From assembly GCF_004000605.1 (NCBI RefSeq), contig NZ_CP018911.1, forward strand, positions 2,108,001-2,172,000: DNA of 64,000 nucleotides, read 5' to 3'. How positions within the stretch are numbered: position 1 is the first letter of the stretch; each line of letters starts with the position of its first letter. The stretch is from Glycocaulis alkaliphilus (lineage in GTDB: Bacteria; Pseudomonadota; Alphaproteobacteria; Caulobacterales; Maricaulaceae). The notes under the pieces were generated by a model. That model made no database searches. It worked only from the letters and a program-made list of their open reading frames with translations, and was not told where the DNA came from. This document shows, piece by piece, positions 21,039 to 30,035 of the stretch. Both the position numbers and the translations under genes were made by a program.

Positions 21039-21575
21039 CTATTCGGGCCGTTCGCCACCGTGATGGTGACGGTGTTCTTCGCCCGGCCTTTCACCACCCC
21101 GCCTCATGCCCCGCCCGCCCGGCGCGTAGGCCGCCTCCAGCGCGGCCCGGCGGGCCTCCGGCTCAAGGTCCGAAACGATACCGAGGATTACCTCTTCACC
21201 CGCCGCATCCAGCTGAGAGCGCAAGGCGCGAATGTCCGCGGTCAGCGCCAGCATGGCTGTCTCATCGAACGCCTCGGCGCGCAGAAGCGCGTTCATCTCG
21301 CGGCGGCGTGCAATCATCTCGCCAAACAGGGGACGCAGCTCACGCAGACCCTCGCGCAACTCGGCGCTGGCCGTCTCGCGGCGTTCCTCGGGCAGCGCGG
21401 CAATAAAGGCGCGCGGATTGAAGCCGCCACCGCCGGGCATATGCCCGCCCGCTTCATGGACAGCGCCTGCCGGCGTCAGCGCACGCTGGGCGAGTATCCC
21501 TGCCAGCACGCCATTGGCGCCCAGCGACACGACGAGAAGTGCAATCCAGAAACGCCGCCCTTCAAACCAGCTCAT
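21039..21575 (-). CDS. Periplasmic heavy-metal sensor/resistance-like protein
   Basis: This 178-residue protein has an N-terminal membrane anchor (about 9-30), a Gly-rich linker and a helical periplasmic domain. The domain has the FIAALPEERRETASAELREG and RRREMNALLRAEAFDETAMLAL pattern of the CnrX/Spy-like metal-resistance superfamily. The C-terminus is rich in His, Arg and Glu (EEHRHHHGGE), a possible metal-binding tail. It overlaps the preceding small gene by 1 bp (TGATG) and closes the sigma factor operon. It is probably the periplasmic part of an envelope or metal stress sensor. The ligand is unknown. Confidence 0.75.
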   Translation of the reverse strand: MSWFEGRRFWIALLVVSLGANGVLAGILAQRALTPAGAVHEAGGHMPGGGGFNPRAFIAALPEERRETASAELREGLRELRPLFGEMIARRREMNALLRAEAFDETAMLALTADIRALRSQLDAAGEEVILGIVSDLEPEARRAALEAAYAPGGRGMRRGGERPGEEHRHHHGGERPE

Positions 21576-21997
21576 CAGCGCCCCTCACCATCAATGAAAT
21601 CGACAAGCTCTTCATAGGCGGGGTCAGCAAAGCTGGAGAAGGCCATGGCATAGGCCGCATCGCTCTGACTGGCACCGCCAAGGCTTGCACCGCCCCAGCC
21701 AAGCCCCAGCCCGGCGCTGAGCGCAAGCACAGCCGCCAGCCGCGCCCATTCAGGCGCAAAGCGCGCCTGCGCCTGCCCGGCGGCAAGTATGCGCCCCGCA
21801 AGCTCCGCAGAGGGTGGTTCTGCCCGCGCCGCTTCCAGCAGCCCGTCCAGCTCGCCGGTCTCTGCCATCAGCCTGGTGGCCGTCTCGCCATTGTTTTCCA
21901 TGAAGGCAAGCGCGCCGGGACGCTCTGCCTGCGGCCAGCGTTTGGGGTCCGCCCCATAGGCGGAGAGAAGCGCGGAAAATCGTGTCTGGTCCATCAT
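21575..21997 (-). CDS. Putative anti-sigma factor (single-pass membrane protein)
   Basis: This is a 140-residue protein starting MMDQTRFSALLSAYGADPKR. It has a cytoplasmic helical N-terminal half, one membrane helix at about 86-107, and a short periplasmic C-terminus. The ATGA overlap with the sigma gene (21994-21997), the size and the topology are those of anti-sigma factors in ECF operons. No zinc-binding HxxxCxxC motif is present, so it is not a classical ZAS-type protein. The frame extends upstream to 22180, but that lies inside the sigma gene. The functional call comes from context. Confidence 0.65.
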   Translation of the reverse strand: MMDQTRFSALLSAYGADPKRWPQAERPGALAFMENNGETATRLMAETGELDGLLEAARAEPPSAELAGRILAAGQAQARFAPEWARLAAVLALSAGLGLGWGGASLGGASQSDAAYAMAFSSFADPAYEELVDFIDGEGR

Positions 21998-22701
21998 ATC
22001 GGGTCCCCCCGGCTTTGATCGCCACGGCCATGAGCCAGCGTGTTTATGAGGTCGGCTGCGTTGTCTGCCAGCTGTTCGCGCAGGCTGCGCCGCGCTCGTG
22101 ACAGCAGGGATTCCATCGCTTCCACACTGACCTCCATTATCTCTGCCGCCTCGATATTGCCCAGCTCCTGAAAATGACAAAGTTCAAGCGCAAGGCGCTG
22201 GCGTTCGGGCAAGGCAGCAACAGCGGCGCGTACGGCCTCCTGACTGTCCTTGCCCGCGAGTACGCTGTCGGCATCCGCCTCGCCATCTGCCCGCTCATAG
22301 TTTTCGGGCATGCTGGTTTCGCGGCGTTTTCTCAGGCGGTCATAACAAAGATTGACCGCAATTCTCATCACCCAGCTATCGAAACGCGCCGTGCCGGGCT
22401 TCCATTTGTGAGCATGGCGCCAGACCTTCAGATAGGTCTCCTGAGCCACGTCTTCGGCTTCGCTGCTATCGCCCAGCAGGCGCCAGGCAACGCCTGTGAT
22501 CTTGGGCAGGGTCCGGGTAATGAACGCCTGCATGGCAACGCTATCGCCCTGAGCGAGCGCGCGCGCCAGCGCGGCGTCGCCGTCAGGGACGGCGCCCTTT
22601 CCCGAGCCGGTAATGACCTGCAGAACCGGCCGGATGGACGCCTCCCTGACAAGCTGACCTTCAGTCGCTCTAGTCGCGGCTGCGGCGTTGGCGGCGTTCA
22701 C
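21994..22701 (-). CDS. ECF-family RNA polymerase sigma factor
   Basis: The product has sigma region 2 (ITGVAWRLLGDSSEAEDVAQ followed by ETYLKVWRH) and region 4 (ALPERQRLALELCHFQELGN with the recognition helix EIMEVSVEAMESLLSRARRS), with no region 1 or 3, so it is an ECF sigma. No ATG lies at the expected N-terminus. GTG at 22701 is proposed, which makes the first about 11 codons overlap the 3' end of the EF-hand gene, and GTG at 22710 is an alternative. The frame is open much further upstream, but that part is antisense-free shadow of the EF-hand gene. It probably directs an envelope or metal stress regulon with the two downstream genes. Confidence 0.88.
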   Translation of the reverse strand: MNAANAAAATRATEGQLVREASIRPVLQVITGSGKGAVPDGDAALARALAQGDSVAMQAFITRTLPKITGVAWRLLGDSSEAEDVAQETYLKVWRHAHKWKPGTARFDSWVMRIAVNLCYDRLRKRRETSMPENYERADGEADADSVLAGKDSQEAVRAAVAALPERQRLALELCHFQELGNIEAAEIMEVSVEAMESLLSRARRSLREQLADNAADLINTLAHGRGDQSRGDPI

Positions 22702-23275
22702 CGCGCTCACCCCGTTCACCGCGCTGAGCGTGCATTTCCGCCATACGTTCCTGCACAGCGGCGACGGTGACGGAATCATTACCTTCACCAGCCCAGCGGT
22801 CAAACATGGCATTACCGCGCGCCTCGAAATCAGCGCGGGTGATCTCGCGATCAGCACGTTCGCTGCGCTCGCCGCCACGCTCGCCCCATTGACGGCGGCG
22901 TTCGCCATCTTCAGGGGCACGCTCGGCCCGGCGTTCAGCCCAGCGCTCGCGCATCAACTCACGGTCAGCCGCATTGATGACGCCGTCATCATTGGCGTCC
23001 ATGCGGTCAAACATGGTGTTGTGATGGGCCAGAAACTCGGCGCGGGTGATGACACCATCGCCGTCAGCATCAATGTCGGCGAGACGTTCGGCAAAAGCTT
23101 CAGGATTGGCGCGCGGGCCGCGATGGCCCCAGCGATGGCCGCGGCGTTCACCGCGTTCGCCAGCTTCAGATTCCTGCACGGCCGCTTCAGCAGCAACAGC
23201 GCTGACAGACATGACCGGTACAGACGTAAAGCCGAGCGCCAGAGCAGCTGCGGCAAATTTCAGGGAGGTTTTCAT
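22670..23275 (-). CDS. Secreted EF-hand calcium-binding protein
   Basis: This 201-residue protein has a signal peptide (about residues 1-29, ending AVAA) and two canonical EF-hand loops. The first is D69-E80 (DADGDGVITRAE). The second is D93-D104 (DANDDGVINAAD), with Asp instead of Glu at position 12. A third, degenerate copy lies near 142-165. The linkers and C-terminus are extremely Arg/Glu/Gly-rich (GERGERGERRQRRSRD). The ATG at 23275 has a CGGAG site. The longer frame from 23329 lacks a signal-like start. It is the first gene of the sigma operon, whose start lies inside this gene's 3' end. It is likely a periplasmic calcium-responsive or stress-induced target. Confidence 0.82.
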   Translation of the reverse strand: MKTSLKFAAAALALGFTSVPVMSVSAVAAEAAVQESEAGERGERRGHRWGHRGPRANPEAFAERLADIDADGDGVITRAEFLAHHNTMFDRMDANDDGVINAADRELMRERWAERRAERAPEDGERRRQWGERGGERSERADREITRADFEARGNAMFDRWAGEGNDSVTVAAVQERMAEMHAQRGERGERGERRQRRSRD

Positions 23276-23345
23276 TGCGTCGTAACTCCGATTGCTTCGG
23301 TGAGCAGTTGTCCCTCTGCACCCATTCAAACGAAGTGCGGCGCTC

Positions 23346-26216
23346 CTATCCGTCGCGCGTAGATGCCCTTTTTTCTACTGCCTTGATAAATATGGCTCTT
23401 GTCTGAGTAGCAAGCGCCTCTACCCGCGCTCTTAGCGCTTCGAGATTGGCGCAGCCTGCCGCCTGAGCGAGACGCCGGGCGAACGGTTCGCTGGCATCTT
23501 GCGGATCAAATCCGCTGCCATGGGCCAGCCGGGTCAGCTGCGTCACCGCTTCGTAAAGCGCATGGGCTTCCAGCAGGGTGTGACTGTCTGACGCCTCCAG
23601 CCAGCCTTCACCTGCCAGCCTTTCCAGCGCCTTGCGCGTGGACGGTTCGCAGCCCAGCCGGCCCGCCACCAGCCCTGCCTGCGCGACGAACTCAATATCC
23701 ATCAGACCGCCCTGACGCAGCTTGAGGTCCCAAGACGAGCCCGCAGGCTTGTCGCGCTCCAGACGGGCGCGCATGTCGCTGGCGGCCTTGCACACCTCTC
23801 CCTCGCTCAGCGTGTGCGCATTGACCGTATCCGAGATGGCCGTGGAGACAGCCCTGTCATCCCCGCTGGAAACGACCAGGCTCGCACGCGTCATCGCCAT
23901 GCGCTCCCACACCCATGCCTCCTCACGGTAATAGGTTTCAAAGCGCTGCAGCGAGACCGCTACAGGCCCGGCAGAACCCGACGGACGCAAGGCCAGATCA
24001 ACCGGGTAGAGCGCCCCTTCCTCAGTCGGCGCAGAGAGCGCTGACACAAGGCGCTGGGTGAAGCGCGTGAACCAGACCGGCGCTTCGAGCGGCTGGGCAC
24101 CGTCGGACTGCTCGGCCTGCGGCTCGTACACGACGATCAGATCCAGATCGGAATCGGCTGATAATTCCCCGCCGCCCAGCTTGCCCATGCCCAGCACATG
24201 CCACCGGCCGGGCGCGGCCCCGTGACGGCGCTCCATCTCGCGCTCAGCCGCTTGCGCCATCGCGGTCACACTATGGCGCGCGAGCAGCGAATAGGCCTGA
24301 GCGGCCTCGCTGGCCCCTGCCCGGCCCCGCAGAAGCTGCGCGCCTATGCGCAGGCGCTCCTCGCGCACGAAGCGGCGCGCGGTATTCATGGCATCCTCGA
24401 AGGTCTCCCCCCGTGCCAGACGCTCCGTCAGCGCTTCCTGGCTAGCTGGCCCGGTCTCCGACAGCGGTGCCGCAAACGCAGGCTCCAGCATCACATCCAG
24501 CAATGCCGGGCGCTTGCCAATCTCCTCGGCGAGGCTGGGTGCCAGCCCCAGAATGGCGACCAGCTCGTCGGCAAGCGCCGGATGCGCGGTGAGAAGTGAT
24601 AGCGGCTGCACGCCGGAGGGCAGGCCTTCAAAAAAGGCCGCAAACCGGGCAAAGGCCGCATCGGCATCGCCGGTCGCGCCAATGGCTTCCACCAGACGCG
24701 GCGCCAGGCGCGAGAACAGCCTGCGCGCCCGCTCTGTGCGCGCGGCCCGCGCCCTGCCTGCCGCCCAGCCCGACAGCTGATGCCAGATGCGCATCGGATC
24801 GGAAAAGCCCAGCCGGGAGAGCGTTTCAAGCGTGTCAGGCGTCGGTTCCACCCCGGTCAGCACCAGGCTGCCTTCATGGGTGGCGAGGCTCTCGCCCTCC
24901 TCGAACTGCTCGGTGAAGGCGTTGTGTACGGCGCGCAGCGTATCGGCCACACGCGCATCAAACGCCTCGAGCCCGGCATAGCCTGCAAGGGCGGCAACGC
25001 GTGCCCGGTCAGCATCCTTCTGTGGAAGCGTCTGGGTCTGTTCGTCATCCAGCATCTGGATGCGATGCTCGACATGGCGCAGGAAGCTGTAGCTGTCAGC
25101 CAGCACACGCGCCGTATCGGCTTCGATAAGCTCTGCCTCGCGCAAGGCCTTGAGGGCTGACAACGTACCCGCCACGCGCAGCTCCGGCTTTCGCCCGCCA
25201 AACACCAGCTGCAGCACCTGGGCGTAAAACTCCACCTCACGTATGCCGCCAAGTCCGAGCTTCACATCGTGCCCGGCAACATTCAGCTCCGCGCGATTGC
25301 CAACGGCCTGAATCTGCTTGGCCAGCGCCCGGATGTCCTCCACGGCCGCGAAATCGAGCGTACGCCGCCAGATGAAGGGTTCCAGATCGGCGATGAAGGC
25401 GTTGCCGGCTTCGATGTCGCCCGCCACCGCGCGCGCCTTGGCATAGGCGGCCCGTTCCCAGTTCTGGCCTACCGCCTCGAAATAGTGACGCGCCATGTCG
25501 CCATTGACCGCCAGCGGCGTCGAGGACGGGTCGGGGCGCAGGCGCAGATCGGTGCGGAAGACATAGCCCTGAGGCGTCATTTCGCTCATCAGGCGCACAA
25601 GGCGCTGGGTGAGGCGCGTGGCCAGCTTTTGCGGCTCCTTGCCTTCGGGCACAAGGAAGCGCTCGGCCTCCCACACAACAACCAGATCAATATCGGAGGA
25701 GTAGTTGAGGCTCTGCGTGCCCAGCTTGCCAAGCGCCAGCACGGCAAACCCGGCCACCGCACCATCGTCGCCCGCCAGCCCCATCTCCCGCGCCGCAAAG
25801 CCCAGCGCGCCCTGAAGGGCGGCATCAGCGAAGGCGGAGATGGTGGCCGTTGTCTGCTCCAGCGGCCATGCGCCAGACAGATCGGCCAGCGCTGTGGCCA
25901 GATGAATATCCATCTTGGCCTCTCGCAAGGCCCGCATAAGGTCAGCCTCGGTGTCACATGCGCCTGCCGGGCGCGCGCTGGCAATAACCGCCTCGCACAC
26001 CGATTCCGGGCTATCCGTGGCCAGCGCCAGCAGGGTGTCGGCGCGCCGCTCCATCAGCCGGGCCAGATAGGGCGAGGCCGACATCACTGCATCAAGAAAC
26101 TCCGGCGGCCAGGCGGACAGTGCAGCTGACGGAATATTGGCGCGCCGCTGAAGGGCAGCGTCAGCGTCGCGGACAGGAAGCGCTTTAGTGATGCGTTTGG
26201 AGACGGGGGCGGTCAT
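23346..26216 (-). CDS. glnE: Bifunctional glutamine synthetase adenylyltransferase/deadenylase
   Basis: This is a 956-residue enzyme with the two nucleotidyltransferase domains of GlnE. The N-terminal deadenylylase site is ALGKLGTQSLNYSSDIDLVV (about 160-180) and the C-terminal adenylylase site is GMGKLGGGELSADSDLDLIV (about 675-695). It adds or removes AMP on a Tyr of glutamine synthetase under PII control and so tunes ammonium assimilation. A TTG lies 9 bp before the ATG used here (MTAPVSKRITK). The gene is the terminal member of the minus-strand run behind the two-component pair. A glnE-kinase-regulator-degP-cycHJKL order is one I recall from rhizobia. Confidence 0.96.
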   Translation of the reverse strand: MTAPVSKRITKALPVRDADAALQRRANIPSAALSAWPPEFLDAVMSASPYLARLMERRADTLLALATDSPESVCEAVIASARPAGACDTEADLMRALREAKMDIHLATALADLSGAWPLEQTTATISAFADAALQGALGFAAREMGLAGDDGAVAGFAVLALGKLGTQSLNYSSDIDLVVVWEAERFLVPEGKEPQKLATRLTQRLVRLMSEMTPQGYVFRTDLRLRPDPSSTPLAVNGDMARHYFEAVGQNWERAAYAKARAVAGDIEAGNAFIADLEPFIWRRTLDFAAVEDIRALAKQIQAVGNRAELNVAGHDVKLGLGGIREVEFYAQVLQLVFGGRKPELRVAGTLSALKALREAELIEADTARVLADSYSFLRHVEHRIQMLDDEQTQTLPQKDADRARVAALAGYAGLEAFDARVADTLRAVHNAFTEQFEEGESLATHEGSLVLTGVEPTPDTLETLSRLGFSDPMRIWHQLSGWAAGRARAARTERARRLFSRLAPRLVEAIGATGDADAAFARFAAFFEGLPSGVQPLSLLTAHPALADELVAILGLAPSLAEEIGKRPALLDVMLEPAFAAPLSETGPASQEALTERLARGETFEDAMNTARRFVREERLRIGAQLLRGRAGASEAAQAYSLLARHSVTAMAQAAEREMERRHGAAPGRWHVLGMGKLGGGELSADSDLDLIVVYEPQAEQSDGAQPLEAPVWFTRFTQRLVSALSAPTEEGALYPVDLALRPSGSAGPVAVSLQRFETYYREEAWVWERMAMTRASLVVSSGDDRAVSTAISDTVNAHTLSEGEVCKAASDMRARLERDKPAGSSWDLKLRQGGLMDIEFVAQAGLVAGRLGCEPSTRKALERLAGEGWLEASDSHTLLEAHALYEAVTQLTRLAHGSGFDPQDASEPFARRLAQAAGCANLEALRARVEALATQTRAIFIKAVEKRASTRDG

Positions 26217-26258
26217 GGGACGCAAACTGGCCCGCGTCTGACCTTCAAGGCAAGCGCG

Positions 26259-27710
26259 TCACGCGCGATGAGTGGGAAACAGCAATGCGATGCGCAGGCC
26301 CGGCCCGGCACCGTCCAGCCCGCCGGGGCCGTCATCGAGTTTCAGCTCGGCGCCGTGTACCTCCGCAATGGCCTGAACCAGTGACAGGCCGAGTCCCACA
26401 CCGGGCAGGTTGCGGCTGGCTTCCAGACGCACGAACCGCTCCAGCACGCGGGGGCGTTCCTCTGGCGGGATGCCGGGGCCGGTATCGGTCACCGAAATCT
26501 CCACCGCGCCGCTGGATGTCGCCCGCAGGCGCAACATGATGGCGCCGCCCTCGGGCGTGTACTTGATGGCGTTGTCCACAAGGTTGGCAATCGCCTGCGC
26601 TACCAGTTCGCGGTCGCCCAGTATGGAAAGGCCAGCAGCAGCATCCATCGCGAAATCATGGCCGGTTTCCTCGCATACCGGCTCGTACAGCTCGGCCACG
26701 TCGGCAATGATCTCTGCCGGATCGAGCGTTTCAAACGCACGGCGGCGCTCGCCGGTCTGAAGCCGGGAGAGCGACATCACGGCATTGAAGGTCTTCAATA
26801 GCTCGTCAGCATCCGAGATCGCCTGCGCCAGCGCGGCCTCACGGTCGGCCAGATCGCCTTCGGTCACGAGCGCCGCTTCCAGCCGCCCGCGCATGCGCGT
26901 CAGCGGCAGGCGCAGATCATGCGCGATGGAATCGCCCGCCGAGCGCATGCGCTGCATGAGGCGCTCCACGCGGTCCAGCATGTCGTTGAAGTTGGAAGCG
27001 AGGTCATCAAGCTCGTCACCGGAGAAGTTGCGCGGCGCACGGCTCTGCAGCCGTCCGGCCATCACTTCACGGGCCGCTGCATTGATGTCATCGAGACGGC
27101 GCGAAAAGCGCCGGCTGACCACCGCGCCCGACACAATGCCCATCGCCACAGCGAGGCCCGACGCGATCAGCACAGCGTTGAGGATATAGGTGACGAAGCG
27201 CGCCTCGTCCTCGACATCAAGGCCGACGAAAAGCGTGTATCCGCCTTCCAGCTCGCTGATCAGGCCGCGCGCCGCCCGGCTGGGCTCTGCCGCCGTCTGC
27301 CCGCCAAGCGGCGCACGCTCATAGGTGAAACGCACACGCCCCTGATCGTCCGGCGCGATGGCCGGAAGGTTGGAGATATTGCCCGACAGCCGCCGCCCGG
27401 ATGGCTGGTTGAGGAGATAAAGAAATTCCCCGCCAGCCACCGAACGCTGGACGATATAGCGGTTGGCCGCAGCGGCCCCTTCAGCCCGGAAGCGCGCCTC
27501 GATGGCGATGCTTTCCTGCGCAATCGCATTATCGGCGCGGCGCACGCCCGCGGTAACAGTCGCGGCATAAACCAGCGCCAGAATGACGAAGCTGGAAACC
27601 GCAAACAGCGCCGCCGACAGCAGGGTTAGCCGGAAGGCCGTAGTACGGGCAAAGGATGGCAGGACGAACCTGCCATCCGAGCCCGGAGTGGACAACGGCG
27701 CGTCGCTCAC
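26259..27710 (-). CDS. Sensor histidine kinase (HAMP type)
   Basis: This 483-residue membrane kinase has a helix at about 28-52, a periplasmic sensor domain of about 120 residues and a second helix at about 173-197. A HAMP domain follows (about 200-255). HisKA has H264 in SIAHDLRLPLTRMRGRLEAA, and the ATPase domain has NLVDNAIKYTPEGG, DTGPGIPPEER and GVGLGLSLVQAI. It overlaps the response regulator gene by 4 bp (ATGA), so the two are certainly a cognate pair. The signal is unknown. The neighbouring DegP-like protease suggests an envelope stress role, as an inference from position only. Confidence 0.9.
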   Translation of the reverse strand: MSDAPLSTPGSDGRFVLPSFARTTAFRLTLLSAALFAVSSFVILALVYAATVTAGVRRADNAIAQESIAIEARFRAEGAAAANRYIVQRSVAGGEFLYLLNQPSGRRLSGNISNLPAIAPDDQGRVRFTYERAPLGGQTAAEPSRAARGLISELEGGYTLFVGLDVEDEARFVTYILNAVLIASGLAVAMGIVSGAVVSRRFSRRLDDINAAAREVMAGRLQSRAPRNFSGDELDDLASNFNDMLDRVERLMQRMRSAGDSIAHDLRLPLTRMRGRLEAALVTEGDLADREAALAQAISDADELLKTFNAVMSLSRLQTGERRRAFETLDPAEIIADVAELYEPVCEETGHDFAMDAAAGLSILGDRELVAQAIANLVDNAIKYTPEGGAIMLRLRATSSGAVEISVTDTGPGIPPEERPRVLERFVRLEASRNLPGVGLGLSLVQAIAEVHGAELKLDDGPGGLDGAGPGLRIALLFPTHRA

Positions 27711-28378
27711 GCCTGCAGCCGGTAACCGGCACCGCGAACGGTGTGCAGCATGGTCGACCCGAACGGCTTGTCGATCTTGGAGCGGAGCCGGGAAATGTGG
27801 ACATCGATGACATTGGTCTGGGGGTCAAAGTGATAGTCCCAGACCTTTTCCAGCAGCATGGTGCGCGTCACCACCTGTCCGGCATGACGCATGAGAAACT
27901 CCAGCAGGCGGAATTCGCGCGGCTGCAGGAGCACATCCTCCCCGCCGCGCTTAACCGTACGCGCCAGGAGATCCATCTCCAGATCACCCACGGCAAGCTG
28001 GGTCTGGACCGAGCCCGGATCTCGGCGCCGGGCGAGAACCTCGACGCGAGCCAGAAGCTCGGCAAAAGCGTAGGGCTTGACCAGATAATCGTCAGCGCCG
28101 GATTTAAGCCCGTCCACCCGGTCATCCACCTCGCCCAGAGCGGAGAGAATGAGGATCGGGGTTGCCATGCCTTCGGCGCGCAGCGTCTCGATCACGGACA
28201 GCCCGTCACGCCGGGGCATCATCCGGTCAACGACCAGCACGTCATACTGGCCGTCACGGGCCATATCCAGGCCCTCCTCGCCGTCATGGGCTGCGTCGCA
28301 GACATGCCCCGCCTCGCGCAGGCCCCGGCACATGAAGGCCGCTACCTGCTTGTCGTCTTCCATGATGAGAACGCGCAT
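27707..28378 (-). CDS. OmpR/PhoB-family response regulator
   Basis: This is a 223-residue regulator. The receiver domain has acidic residues E7-D8-D9, phospho-acceptor D51 in VVDRMMPRRDG, and the conserved Lys in LVKPYAF. The C-terminal winged helix (about 130-222) has LLQPREFRLLEFLMRHAGQV, VIDVHISRLRSKID and TVRGAGYRL. It is phosphorylated by the overlapping downstream kinase and binds DNA as a dimer. It starts 38 bp after the stop of the protease gene, so the order on the message is protease, regulator, kinase. Confidence 0.93.
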   Translation of the reverse strand: MRVLIMEDDKQVAAFMCRGLREAGHVCDAAHDGEEGLDMARDGQYDVLVVDRMMPRRDGLSVIETLRAEGMATPILILSALGEVDDRVDGLKSGADDYLVKPYAFAELLARVEVLARRRDPGSVQTQLAVGDLEMDLLARTVKRGGEDVLLQPREFRLLEFLMRHAGQVVTRTMLLEKVWDYHFDPQTNVIDVHISRLRSKIDKPFGSTMLHTVRGAGYRLQA

Positions 28379-28415
28379 GCCCGGAACTCCCGATCCAGAT
28401 AGTGATTATGCCGCC

Positions 28416-29897
28416 CTATTCAGCGTCCAGCCGGAGAGCGACATAGCGCACCCCGCCCTGCTGCCGGGCTACCAGAACAAGCACCGCGTTGCGGTTGCTC
28501 TCGCGCGCCGCCGCCACTGCGGCCCGCAAATCCTCGACGCTGCTGACATCGCGGCCACCCGCTTCCAGAATGACATCGCCATTGCGTATATCGCGGCGCG
28601 AGGCTTCGGAGTCTGAGCGCACACCGCTCACCAGAAGGCCGCGCGTTCCGCTGGCACCCACACGCTCGCGCGCAGCATCGTCCGCCGGAGCGAGGCTCAT
28701 GCCGAACACTTCATTGCGCGAAGGCTGGACTTCAGGCGTGGATGACGGCGTACCGGCATCCGGGCGCTCCGACAGGCGGACGCGGATGGTGCGTTCACGG
28801 CCGTCACGGATCACGCGCAGCTCGACCCGCTCGCCAGGCGGCACCGAACCGATGCGCTGGAACAGCTCGCGCTGCTCGTTCACAGCCTGACCGTCAATGC
28901 GGATGATGACATCGCCGTTCTGCAGGCCGGCTTCGGCGGCCGGGGTTCCGGCGATGACTTCAGCAACCAGCACGCCGCGCCGGTCACGCGGCAGGCCAAG
29001 GCTCTCAGCCAGATCAGCGGTCAACGATTGCGGCGCAATGCCCAGATAGCCGCGGCGCACTTCACCGCCTTCGATCAGCTGGTCAACAACGGACGCGGCC
29101 AGATCTGAAGGGATGGCGAAGCCGATGCCGACATTGCCGCCCGTGGGCGAGAAGATCGCAGAGTTCACGCCCACTACATTGCCATTGAGGTCAAAGGCAG
29201 GGCCGCCGGAATTACCCCGGTTGATGGGGGCGTCGATCTGCAGGAAGTTCGTGTAGAGCTGGGTATTGCCCAGAGGGCGGCCAATCGCGGAGACGATGCC
29301 GGCCGTCGCCGTGCCGCCAAGGCCGAACGGGTTGCCGACAGCCACGACCCAGTCACCCACACGGATGGAGGGGGTGCGGTCCAGGCTGACATGGGCAAAT
29401 TCCCTGCCCGAGCCGTTCACCCGCAAAAGGGCAATGTCCGTCGCCGCATCCCGGCCTACCACTTCCGCCGGAAACTCGGAGCCATCTGACAGCGTCACCG
29501 TGATCTCGCTGGATCCGGCAATGACGTGTTCGTTGGTTACAAGCAGGCCGTCAGCGGAGATGAAGAAGCCAGACCCTTGCGAGCGGCGCTCACGCGGCTG
29601 GGCCGGGGCACCCTGCCCGCCAAAGCGCTCGAAGAACTCGCGGAACTGGGGCGGAATGTCGGACAGGTCCGGCACACCCCGCGGATCGACGCTGCCCGCC
29701 GCCTCAATCGAGACAACAGCCGGACTGACCCGTTCGATCAGGTCGGCAAACGACATCGGCGTGCCGGGCGGCATGGAAGCCGCGCTTCTGGCGGTCTGGG
29801 CCGATGCGCCCGGAGAGAGCTCCATCGGCATCAGGCAGACACTGCCCGCAAGCAGGGCGGGGATCAGAAGCGAACGGAAGGCGCGCGGTGACATCAT
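28416..29897 (-). CDS. DegP/HtrA-family periplasmic serine protease
   Basis: This is a 493-residue protein with a signal peptide (about 1-33) and a trypsin-like domain. The triad is H124 (TNEHV), D154 (ATDIALL) and S230 (GNSGGP), with LA-loop flexibility at ERFGGQGAPAQPRERR. PDZ1 is at about 280-370 and PDZ2 at about 400-490. It is a periplasmic chaperone-protease of the DegP/DegQ (MucD-like) group that removes misfolded envelope proteins. The start ATG has AGAGGA upstream. A second ATG follows directly. It leads the protease-regulator-kinase set. Whether it should be called DegP or DegQ cannot be decided by reading. Confidence 0.95.
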   Translation of the reverse strand: MMSPRAFRSLLIPALLAGSVCLMPMELSPGASAQTARSAASMPPGTPMSFADLIERVSPAVVSIEAAGSVDPRGVPDLSDIPPQFREFFERFGGQGAPAQPRERRSQGSGFFISADGLLVTNEHVIAGSSEITVTLSDGSEFPAEVVGRDAATDIALLRVNGSGREFAHVSLDRTPSIRVGDWVVAVGNPFGLGGTATAGIVSAIGRPLGNTQLYTNFLQIDAPINRGNSGGPAFDLNGNVVGVNSAIFSPTGGNVGIGFAIPSDLAASVVDQLIEGGEVRRGYLGIAPQSLTADLAESLGLPRDRRGVLVAEVIAGTPAAEAGLQNGDVIIRIDGQAVNEQRELFQRIGSVPPGERVELRVIRDGRERTIRVRLSERPDAGTPSSTPEVQPSRNEVFGMSLAPADDAARERVGASGTRGLLVSGVRSDSEASRRDIRNGDVILEAGGRDVSSVEDLRAAVAAARESNRNAVLVLVARQQGGVRYVALRLDAE

Positions 29898-30035
29898 GAG
29901 AAATCCTCTGGCGGTTGGGTGTGGTTTGACCCCGCTTGCAAGGGCGGAGCCAGATCGTCCCTGACCGCGTTCATGAACGGGTCAGGCTCTACGCTCTATT
30001 ACCAAATGGTGACGAAGCTGTAATGATAAAGGGGG

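Noticed and set aside
21998-22180. N-terminal extension of the putative anti-sigma gene to 22180
   Set aside because: It would overlap the sigma gene by over 180 bp and reads as low-complexity Arg/Gly sequence. The ATGA start at 21997 is the normal coupling.
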